A DNA stretch of 64,000 nt, taken from the NCBI GenBank assembly GCA_033239005.1, contig BSQZ01000015.1:5831001-5895000 (forward strand), read 5' to 3'. The notes under the pieces are model-generated. The model did not search any database. It was given only the letters and a program-made list of their open reading frames with translations, and had not been told where the DNA came from. Source of the stretch: Lamellibrachia satsuma. Its lineage: Eukaryota; Annelida; Polychaeta; Sabellida; Siboglinidae. Both the position numbers and the translations under genes were made by a program. Below, in pieces: positions 28,501 to 40,500 of the stretch (its first letter is position 1; each line of letters begins with the position of its first letter).

Positions 28501-31500
28501 GAGATTTTTTAAATGTAGATGCTCACTAATCTTATATTTGCATGTAATTGGCAGGATTTTGCCTGCAACAACTAATTGCAGTATGTCAACCTGATTCCTT
28601 AGTGAGTTGCATCCTGCAGAATTTAGGAAACATCTCATCAGTTAATATCTATCCAGTGTGAGGCTGTGAATCCAGTTGAACATAATTTTCCAAGTAAGTA
28701 TTTTTAAATCATCTCCAGCATGTTAAAATTTTCATGTTTTTACAGTTAATTTAATGTACTCATATGATGTATTAATGATTAAATTACTTATTTGAACTTT
28801 TGCATGCCAATTTTCATGTAGTTGTTTTAAATGTTTCCTACATCACTTATTAACAAACAAGAAAAAAATCAGATGATCAACACTCACTCAGTTCATCAAG
28901 ACGTGTATCATTTGTTGTAGAGTTTATACTGTAGTATTATAATAATTCTCTTTTCCAGGAATTTTTCAATTGATGACAATATTTCAACTTTGCCTTTCCC
29001 AGCCATCAAGGTATTTATTTAATTGTTCTACTGTCTTGCATCAATCTAAGAAACAAATATTTCTGCAAGGTGTATATTAGCTACACATTAGCTACATACA
29101 TAGTTAATGCATTTTATGTATGCTTAGTAAGATGCATCTTTGAAAAAAGGTGACAACACTGGCAACAGCAACCCCTTAGGTGGCCACACTGGCAACAGCA
29201 ACCCCTCAGGTGACCACACTGGCAACAGCAACCCCTCAGGTGGCCACTCCAGGAACAGTAACCCATCAGGTGGCCACACTGGCAACAGCAACCCCTCAGG
29301 TGGCCACACAGGCAACAGCAACCCCTCAGGTGGCCACACTGGCATCAGCAACCCCTCAAGTGACTACACCAGCAACCCTCCAGCTGACCACACTGGCAAC
29401 AGCAACCCCTCAGGTGGCCACACTGGCAACAGCAACCCCTCATGTGGCCACACTGGCAACTGCAACCCCTCAAGTGACCACACAGGCAACAGCAACCCCT
29501 CACCTTACCTTAAGTAGCTTGTGCATCAATCACTGATATTTCCTTAATGTTAATCCTTGTACCGTAAACCATCAGTATAGTAGGATAGGGTCCCACACGG
29601 TGTTAATCCTAGTTCAATAAACGATTAGTGTAGTAGGATAGGATAACATACAGTGTTAATCCTTGTACCGTAAACCATCGGTATAGTAGGATAGTGTTCC
29701 ACATAGTGTTAATCCTTGTACCATAAACCATCGGTATAGTAGGATGGTGTCCCACACAGTGTTAATCCTTGTACCATAAGCCATCAGTATAATAGGATAG
29801 GGTCCCACACAGTGTTAATCCTTGTACCATAAGCCATCAGTATAATAGGATAGGGTCCCACACAGTGTTAATCCTTGTACCGTAAACTATCAGAATAGCA
29901 AGTTACGGTCCCACACGGTGTTAATCCTTGTACCATAAACAATCAGTGTAGTAGGATAGGATAACATGCAGTGTTAATCTTTGTACCGTAAACCATCGGT
30001 ATAGTAGGATAGTGTTCCACACAGTGTTAATCCTTGTACCATAAACCATCAGTATAATAGGATAGGGTCCCACACAGTGTTAATCCTTGTACCGTAAACC
30101 ATCAGTATAGCAAGTTAGGGTACCACACAGTGTTAATCCTTGTACCGTACACCATCAGTATAGTAGGATAGGGTCCCACACAGTGTTAATCCTTTACCAT
30201 AAACCATCAGTATAGTAGGAGAGTGTCCAACACAGTGTTAATCCTTGTACCATAAACCATCAGTATAATAGGATAGGATCCCACACAGTGTTAATCCTTG
30301 TACCGTAAACCATCAGTATAGCAAGTTAGGGTAACACACAGTGTTAATCCTTGTACCGTAAACCATCAGTATAATAGTATATGGTTCCACACAATGTTAA
30401 TCCTTGTACCGTAAACCATCAGTACAGCAAGTTAGGGTACCACACAGTATTAATCCTTGTACCGTAAACCATCAGTATAGTAGGGTAGTGTCCCACACAG
30501 TGTTAATCCTTAACCATAAACCATCAGTATAGTAGGATAGGGTACCACACAACATGGAAAGTATGTATCCCACAGTATCCACTCATGGCACACTGCAGTT
30601 GTGTTTCCTGTCTATGTATTGTTGCTTCCCTTTATTGCTGCTTCTCCTGGCTGTATAGTGCATATTGCTGCTTCTCCTGGCTGTATAGTGCATATTGCTG
30701 CTTCTCCTGGCTGTATAGTGCATATTGCTGCTTCTCCTGGTTGTATAGTGCATATTGCTGCTGCTCCTGGCTGAATAGTGCATATTGCTGCTTCTCCTGC
30801 TTGTGTTTTGCTGCTTCTGTCTATAGATTATTACTTCTTCTGTCTGTGCATTGCGATTTCTCCTGTCTGTTTACTGTTGCTTTAGCTGTCTGTGTACTGC
30901 TGTTTCTGCTAACTGTGTATTGCTTCTCCTGGCTGTGTGTTACTGCTTCTCTTCACTGTGTATTGTTGTTTCTCCTGTCTGTAATCTGTATTGCTGCTTC
31001 TCTCTGTGTATTGCCGTTCCTGCTACATGTGTATTGCTGCCATTCCTGTATGTATATTGTTGTTTCTTGTATCTGTGAATTGCTACTTCTCTTGTCTGTT
31101 TATTGCTGTTTCTCCTGTCTGTGTATTGCTACTTCTCCTGTCTGTAAATTGCTGCTTCTCCTGTCTGTATTTTGCTGCTTCTCCTGTCTGTATATTACTT
31201 CTTATCCTGTCTGTATATTGCTGTTTCTCCTGTATGGGTTTTGCTGCTTCTCCTGCCTGTATATTGCTGCTTCTCCTGCCTGTATATTGCTGCTTCTCCT
31301 GTCTGTATATTGCTGTTTCTCCTGCCTGTATATTGCTGCTTCTCCAGTCTGTATATTGCTGTTTCTCCTGTATGTGTATTAGTGCCTTGCATGGGCCTGT
31401 AATTTGAGCCCAAACCTGACCCACAATTAGCAGTTAGAATCCAGGCCCAGCCCAGGCCTGCAAAAATTTGTCAAGCCCAGCCCTGCCCAGGCCCGCAAAC

Positions 31501-34500
31501 TAGAATTTAGGCCCGGCCTAGGCCCGACCCAGACCGTTATTGTTTGGCTCAGACCCGGCCTGGCCCACACATTTCAGGCCTAGGTCCGGCCCATACCCGC
31601 ATTACCCTGCCCATACCCCAGGGCCAAAGACAGGTAAGTCCGCAAGCCTGCAGCCCATTAATTTTTAAAAGATAAACCTATTATCTTATGATAAAAACGA
31701 AACACAAACTATTACATACGTATTGTTTTATTAAATAACATAAAAAGATAATATATGAACATTGTATAATGTCTACTAGTCTACTGTCCATAGTGTGCTG
31801 GACGAGTTCTAGAAATCCAGCACCACCAACTGCTTCAAATTGACAAATATCCTGAAGAAAAATAATCAACTGTTTATTGTCATTACTAATTAAGTATTAT
31901 AACATATTTTTATATATGGCCTTGATTCTCACAGAGAGTGATAAATGAATGGAACAAACTGCCAAATGATTGTGTTAATGCTAGTAGTGTGAATGTGTTT
32001 AAAAATAATTGACAGATATCGGATAAGGGCAGGCTACACATAGATGATAAATTTGTTGAATTCTCGATAAGCCAATGGCTTCCTTGTCCACTTGCCATCT
32101 GGAACTTGTTGTTTGGGATGGCAATCTTGTTAAATCTTGTTATATCTTGTTAATTTATTGGCTTATGGTTAAGGTAGGAGATTTGTTTATCTAACCCTAA
32201 TGCAAACCATAACCCTAATTTAAGTTGTTAATTGAATTAGCGCAATTAAGTTAACTTAATTTAATTAATTAATGTTATCAGTAAGGGCAGTTAATTTGGT
32301 TTTAATTGATATTTCAATTAAATGTCACCCACTGGTACTGACACCCAGTGGCATTTCCAGCAGGCCTGCAGTCACTAGCCTGACACAGATCAGGTTCAGA
32401 CATGTGTGAAATAGTACAAGTGTGAATGAATCAGTACTGGGTAAGTTATAGACACTAAACAGTAGCCACTAGTTGATACAATTGAAAAATAACAATTCGG
32501 GTGGGCAGTGGACAGTGGGCAGGTCTTCAGGCAGGCAAGATTTGGAGGAAAGACAATAGAATGTCCACTGGTTATGGTCAAAGGGTGATACATTGATGGT
32601 TAATCATGGCTTGATTGCTTCTGCAAATATGTCTAAAGAAAACAATTGGGGCTGGCTACTTCCAGCCAAGTGAACTTATGGGGTCATTAGATTTATGAAA
32701 AGGCTACATTCATGCAAAAAATATGCATCTGTATTCTGTATGTAGTAGTAATATGTACTGTGTAATGTGTGTGCAATACTATGCATTGCTTTTATATGAA
32801 ATGTCTCTATTAAAAGAATGCACATTATTAAAAATTATACCATTGGAAGTCCCTTGCAAGGTCTCAGTTTGCAACTATGTAATAAAGAAATAATTTTTAA
32901 AATGCATTAACCGGAAATACAATTTACAATCAGTTTTTATTAATATTAAAATAAAAAATCTGGGTTTTGTATTAATATTTTATTAGGTCCAGGCCCGGCC
33001 TAGCGTGCTCACACTAGGACCAGGCCCGACCCAAGCCCGATGTGTTTAATATTTTTTCAGGCCCAGCCTGGGCCTGCAATATGTAGGCCCGGCCCCGCCC
33101 ACAAAATTTTGTAGAAGCCGGGGCTGCGGGCAGGACTTGGACCCAAAGCCCGGCCCATGCTGGGCACTTATGTGTATTAATGCTTATTGCTTATCCTGAT
33201 TGTATATTACTGCTTATCATGCCTGTATCATGCCTACTTCTCCTGTATGTGTATTGCTGTTTCTTGTGGCTGTGTATCATGTTGCTTCTTGTGTCTCTGT
33301 TGCTAATGCTTCTGCTTCTCTCTGGTCATACATTGATGTTGCTAGTAGTTGGCAGGCAGTACCATGCAACAAGAATGCCGCAGTCTTACATTGAAGGTTC
33401 CACACAATGTTCAGACTGCTCACAGTATTCAGACTGTGTAGTTACATAAGGAGGTTAACAAACACCAAGAGGGATGGTGGCTTTGACATTAAACACTAGT
33501 TCCTTTCTATGTTTTGTCAGCATTTCTGTTTTGCATGAAGATGTGTGGATGGCCAAGAAGTGCCACACTGTTCTGAAAAACTTTGTTTATCCTCCCCTGT
33601 CTATGTTGCCTTGGGCTGTGGTTTCTCCTATACCAGGTCATGGGTAAAGTGGGTATGATTTTGCAGAACATTCTTCAAATTTCTTGGCAAACTGCTGGAT
33701 CTTGCTGGTGTCCTGCTATGGTTTCCTTTGATTCATTCAATCAGTCATTGACTGTTGAATCTCGCTGGCTCTGAGAAATCATCCAAGACGGTTGGCCAAT
33801 TCGTCTTAATATTTCAGATAAGCTGCCAACGTTGGTATTCCCATGTGCAATGACTTGAGCAGCCAGATATGTATGTATCTTGAATGTCAGCCATCTTGAA
33901 TGGTGGTGTTTCAAATGAAAGCTTTGAAAAATTCAAGATGACGAAAATTATTGGTAATAGCTGTTTGGGTATCTTTCTGCTAATTTATTTTCTCCATCTA
34001 GGAATGGTAAGAATGATTTTTTTATTCAGGAAATGTGTCGTGATTTAATCTGACTAAATGTCGTAGAAACCAAAATGAAGCTTCTTTTGCATCTTAACAA
34101 TATGCTTGTAGTTTTTGTTTGTTTTATGAACAGGCAATTAATGTTTTAGTATGGTGGACATACATGCAAGGGAGAAAACATGTTGGATGTTACATTTGGA
34201 GGATGAGAAGAGGCTGCGGAAGATTCTTGAACAAGACTGGGAACACAAAGTCCTGTTAGCTGATTGTACCTCATAGAGCAGTGAATCAATCATACAGTTT
34301 TGTTACGTCAACTTCTTTCAGCAAAGTAATATTGAACAGCAAGTGTTATTCAAACATATTTACAACTTCTGTGTGGGTACGTTGCAAACAACAATAAGTT
34401 TTGAAATATTTCAATAGCTGTCGGAAATGAACAGATTGTCAAGTTGCCAAAAGTTGATTATCAGACTAGCTCTTTAGTTGGATTGTTTCAAATATTTAGC

Positions 34501-37500
34501 AGTATCTCACATCCAAATGAGCAGAAATGTTGGCCATCAAGCATTTAGCCACATATTGTTTTAAGCTCACCATCATATAAGCAAGTCTACTGTTTAATAT
34601 ACTGTTATAATAATTCCATGTAGTTTCACTGTGCTAGCAAATCATTTGTTTAATATTGTGTAAAACTTGGGATGGTGTTATAGAAAAGGTGCTTGTTGAA
34701 AAGATGACCAATTTTATATCTTGTATTGCTGATTGTTTGTCTGTCAGATATATCAGTACTACTAGTCTACCAGACCAGTGAGTGATGCATGAACCTCTCC
34801 GTACTATGTATGTTTGTCTGTCATATATAACAGTACTACTACAGTCTACCAGACCAGTGGGTGACACTTCATTTTTCAAGCTGTACAAGCCATGTTCTAC
34901 TGTAGTTTTGTTAAAAGCACTGTAAGTTAAACGGTCTATAAGAACGGATGATACAAAGGTCTTATCTGCTGTTACAAGTTTACTGTATGAATTTATGTTT
35001 TGTTATAGTCATAGATGTTAGATTCAAAATATTATTTCACATATTCTCCTTTGCGTCGTAAGTTAGTGTCCCTGAATAAAATACTAAACTGAAGAGAGGG
35101 GTTGACTTATTTTGTGTAATAATACTGTTGGTGGGTATTTTAATGTAATAAATTATTCTGCCCTGGATTCTATGGTTTATACTGTGGTTTATGTTTTGCC
35201 TAATTAACTAATTTGAGTAGATTTCCTGTTTGAATAGACCAACAATGTATTGTAGAAATGACATCTGACACTATGTTTATGTATACACTGAGGAGTTAGA
35301 TGGAGATTAACAGAATATGTTCCTAATTTTAGTTCTTTCAGTATAAATTATCATATATCGAGTTCTTATTTAAATTAATGAATTATGCATTATTTGTTCA
35401 ATGGAAATGAACCTAGAAATATAAAATTGTCTTTGTGCTTTATAAATGCACTATGTTCCAAATTAGTTAACATTAATTAATTAGGCTCTTATGTGCATGA
35501 TTTTCTACATGTTTGAAACCAATGGATGTTACTAAAAATCCAACCACCCACCCGATCCTTCTAATATACATGCATCTAAACTGGTTATACCTGTATATAC
35601 AATCACCAGGGATTACTTAATTTTGATGGCTTAAAATGGAAATGGTTTTCTGAATGATGGTTTTTTTCCAGATGATTCCAGCGATTCCTCGTTATCTTCT
35701 GAAGAAGGTAATTCAAGATGTCTATTCCTAATATAAGTTTAATTAACTTGACAGTGTATGGCATCATTTACTAAATGAGGGAGTTGTTCCGTTTGAATGG
35801 AAAGAAGCAAACGTCATACCATTATTTAAAAAGGGTTCGAGAAATAAGTCGGAGAATTACAGACCAGTGAGTTTAACGTCGATGATTTGTAAATTATTAG
35901 AAAGTTTAATTAAAGACCACATGGTGGACTTCCTCATTAAGCATAAATTATTAAATTCATCTCAACATGGATTCCTTAAAGCGAGGTCATGCTTAACAAA
36001 TATGTTTTGTTTTTTGGAAGAAATCACTAAGTGGATAGACGTGGGATCGCCAGTAGATATTATCTACTTAGATTTTCAGAAAGCTTTTGACAAAGTGCCA
36101 CATCAAAGATTACTACTAAAATTAAAAGCCCATGGTATCGAGGATCGCATAACTGACTGAATAGAACAATGGCTGACTGACAGAAGACAACGAGTTGTAG
36201 TAGATGGAGAAGTTTCAAATTGGAAATCGGTTTTGAGTGGGGTACCTCAAGGATCAGTATTAGGACCTATATTATTCTTAATATATATCAGTGACTTGGA
36301 CGACAGTATAACAAGTAACGTACTGAAATTTGCGGATGACACAAAACTGTTTAGAAACGTTAATACTGATGGTGATAAACAACATTTAAAAAATGATCTA
36401 GACAGATTAGTGAAATGGTCTGAGAAATGGCAGATGTTGTTCAATTTTGGGAAATGTAAATGCCTACATACAGGACATGGGAACTTGGATGTAAACTATA
36501 AAATGGGAGATACTGTTCTGGGTACTACTGTAAAAGAAAAGGACTTAGGAGTTACAATAAGCGCTGATATGAAAGTTTCAGAGCAGTGAGGTATTGCAGC
36601 TTCAAAGTGTAATCAAATTCTTGGATTGATTAGAAGAAACATAACATACAAGGGAAAAAAGTTAATTATACTTCTTTATAAAGCAATAGTTAGACCTCAT
36701 TTAGAATACTGTATACAAGCATGGAGACCATATCGTAAGAAGGATATATATATGCTTGAACGCATACAAAGGAGAACAACTAAAATTATTCCAGAACTGA
36801 GAGTCCTTAGTTATGGAGAACGCCTGAAAGAATGTGGTTTAACAACCCAGAGACAAGGAGGTTAAGAGGAAATCAGATTGAAGTTTTTAAGATATTGAAT
36901 GGGTACGAAAATATTGATAGAAATATGTTTTTCTCACTCAAGAAGGATAGCAGAACTAGAGGACATGAGGTAAAATTAGTAAGGATCAATGTAGATTGGA
37001 CACCAGGAAGCACTCATTCTCACAGAGGAATAAATGAATGGAACAAATTGTCTACAGATTGTGTAACTGCTAGCAGCATGAATATGTTTAAAAACAAGGT
37101 TGACACATATCTCAGGAGGGTGGGTTATAAGTAGATGAACATTGTTGGACTCTCAATAAGCCAATGGCTTCCTTGTCCACTTGCCATCTGGGCCTTTGGC
37201 TTGGATGGCAAATCTTGTTAATTGCTATAGTCAGAAAAACGTGGCCAGATTAGGTAGGCCAGTACTTGTTTACATGTAAGTGTATGATATAGTCCATGTT
37301 TGGCAAATTGTCAACAGTGTATGAAGGCAGGATGTTTGATCTAATATAACAAGTGAAATAAGAATGATTCTGAAATATTACCTTCACATTTGCCATATGT
37401 GTGCACCAGAAGTTATAGAGTCAGCGCGAACCACCTTCTCTGTGTGAACTGCAGTTTTATTTGTATCTTAGTGCAATATTTTGGATTATATATAATACTA

Positions 37501-40500
37501 TATATACTACTAATCTGTTTTCTTTCAAAACGCACACCTCGCCTCACGTATCCTCTTCAGGCCCAGTGGCTCATAAGGTTGGCCTCGTTCCAACAGTTCC
37601 ACCCTAGTACGCGTCTTTCTATTTCAACAGTTGATCACCACATTGTCTTTGGTCGACCAACTTTTCTTCTACGTTCAGGTGTCCTGTTCAACACCGTCTC
37701 ACATTTGCTGTTCTTGTCCATTCATAGGAGATGTTCTACCAATTTCCATCTTCTTCACTTGACCTTGGTGCTGATTGTCTTCAATTTTGTTTTGCAAGAA
37801 TATCTTGAATTGATACAAAATATGGTCATCTAATTTGTAGGATTCGTTTAAAGCACTTGCTTACCAAATACACCGGTTTAACAAGTGTATTAAAAAACCT
37901 CAATTTAGATCTCATTGTGTATATATTTGAACTCTATATTTGCTTTAGCTTCATGAAAGAGACCCTAGCTTTACAAATTCTGTTAGCAATGTCATCACTG
38001 CCTCCTCCTTGCTTACTGAAGATAGCACCCAGGTAATTATACTTGTCCACTTCCTTTAATCCATGCACATCAATTAGTATTCTGTTTTTGCACTTGCTGT
38101 TTATCCTCAGTACTTGAGTTTTATTTATTCTTAGTCCGGTCCTTGCTGCAAATTGATTCAGTTGTCTTGTCATTGGAAAATTTCTGGTCCTCCAGTTTTG
38201 ATGTGAAGTTCGATCTTATCCCTGTTTTATTTCCTGCTGTTGTGTTTCTCATTATCCAGTCCACTACCATCAAGAAGATAAATCCAGATATTACATCTTG
38301 CTTAACTCAGGTTTTAACCTTGAACCACTCACATTACTCACCTTCGTCTAACTGCACATTCACTATCTTCGTATAACATCTGATCCATTTTTCAAAGTCC
38401 ACAAACGTGAGTTGCCTGCCATTCCACTACCTGTTCTATAATATTTCACAAAATAAATATCTGTTCAACTGTGCCTCTCCCACTTCTGAAGCCTGCATGT
38501 TCATCTCTCAACTTGTTAACTCCATCTCTTATTCTGTCAATGAGTACTGTTCCGAATACTTTACTAGGAACAGATGTCAAAGCAATTCCTCTTCGATTCA
38601 TGCACTCTGTCTGTAAGGTCACCTTTCTTCGGTATTTTATCATCCCCTGCTTCATGTTTTTGGCACTTTCTCTTTTTCCCAAAATATTCTTAATAAGTTT
38701 ACAAGCCTTTTCACTGTTGTATTAATATCTGCTTTTAATAATTCTACTGTAATTTCGTCCTTGCCCCCTGCTTTCCCGTTTATCATCTTCCTTAGCGCTG
38801 TTCTAATTTCTGCTTTTGTTATTGGATTAGTGCTGGTTTCATGTGATTGGATCTATCTCCACATCTGTTACAGGATCATCAGGGATAGGTCTATTAAGGA
38901 TTTCCTCAGTGTTCTTTCCATCGCTCCCTTCTGGCCAATCCTTCCGTCATTAAATTTCCACATTTGTCTTTCACTGCATTTGTTGTCTTACAATTGTCAT
39001 TACTGAGGGTTTTTGTAATATCGTACACTTCTTTAATTCTTCCATTAAGTACTGCTTCCTCTGCTTCCATGGCAAGGTGGTCAACCCACTTCCTCTTGTC
39101 TTGTCTCATGCTCTTCTTCACTTCTTTGTCTTTACACCTATATTTATCCATGTAATTCTGCTTAATCCTGTCTGACTTTGTCTGCTCGATGTTGTTCTTC
39201 AGTCATTTTCTCTCTTCTACCAGCTCCCATGACTCCTTGCTGATCCATGGTTTTTGCCCTTTCTTTTTGTACCCCAGTACTTCTTGAGCTGTTTCGAAAT
39301 GCACTAAATGGATATAATGTATTTTATGGATAAACGTCTCCTGCATTCAGCACACGCACACACGCACACATTCAGAAATGGAAAATCTAACTATTATCGT
39401 TATTACCAATTAAACCTGATCAAAGTTCAAATAAGGTGCTTTTGTTTTTCCATGAGTTCAGCCGACAGGATTACCCAAAATAGGTATTTATGTTCAAAAC
39501 CATGATGTTTTAGCTTAAGAGTACAGTAGGTTATCTTTTGCGTAAACGGTTTCAAAATGTGTAAAAGCCAGTATGATATGATACTTAATGGTAATAACTT
39601 ATCTGTAATATAAACTAATTTTGTTTGTTGCATTGTTTTAATGAGGCAAGATTTCTTCAGTATATGATCGAAACTAGTTAGTATATCCAATAAAACATGT
39701 CTACCACCCCAGTTCCCACTGCTGAAAAGGGGAAAAGTTTAGTCAGGGGGTGGGTATTGAGGGGATGGTGGGACAATAATGTGATAAGATAGGTAGTTAC
39801 AGTATATATTCATAGCTGCCAACCCTTCCGTTTTCCCATAGTTTTTCTGTTTTCTAAGGCTGAGTAATCTATATGTACTGATCATTTACCGTTTTCTGAA
39901 AAATTCCGCTCAGTAATTTTTATTTGGTTGTTTTTTCTCTGGCCCGACTCGCACCACTGTGAGACTCTTTGAGACAAACATATAGTGTTAGATTGCGCCC
40001 AGTTATCGCCGCCGTACATGCGCGGTCAATAAGCCGAACACTATGCCAAGTGCCACTCAAGTCCTCCCTCCGGAGGTTGAACTTCACAAGACCATCAGGT
40101 CAATATCACGATTTGCATGTCCCACGTGCTCCACAACACTGTTCCTCAGAAATATACCTATTTCGCCAAGTGTGCCTGCCAAACGAGAGTTCGCAGCCCC
40201 AACCATGAATCGGCAACAGTCCCCACGTGGGAACACAGGAGAAAACAGAAGGTACGAGTTTTGTGCCAACCGGCCAGTGACCGACCACTCCCACATGTAT
40301 AGCACAAGCAGGTGACCTGTATGCATAAGCAAGATGTCAACATATCACCATTGGCAAGATGTCAACGTATCATCACCATTGGCAAGATGTCAACGTATCA
40401 TCACCATAGGCAAGATGTCAACATATCACCATTGGCAAGATGTCAATGTATCATCACCTTTGGCAAGATGTCAACGTATCATCATCTTTGGCAAGATGTC

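Noticed and set aside
28959..29010. Candidate 52-nt exon between ttttccag and gtattt
   Set aside because: Length is not a multiple of 3 and it would change phase from 1 to 2, breaking the chain; peptide composition does not fit its neighbours.
29140..29536. 125-codon frame with ten-residue repeats ([10 protein letters not shown])
   Set aside because: The 30-bp unit lacks stops in every frame, so openness is automatic. No splice sites fit the phase-1 exon chain.
30585..31424. Cys/Leu-rich frames up to 265 codons resembling membrane segments
   Set aside because: Same 23-bp and 30-bp DNA units read in successive frames; no start, promoter or splice support.
37390..39505. Several plus-strand frames of 60-147 codons
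   Set aside because: They are antisense shadows of the minus-strand RTE-like LINE.
39969..40343. Overlapping frames on both strands with a partly conserved module 3 copy
   Set aside because: No recognised family; frames shift between modules 1 and 3, so conservation reflects duplication rather than coding.
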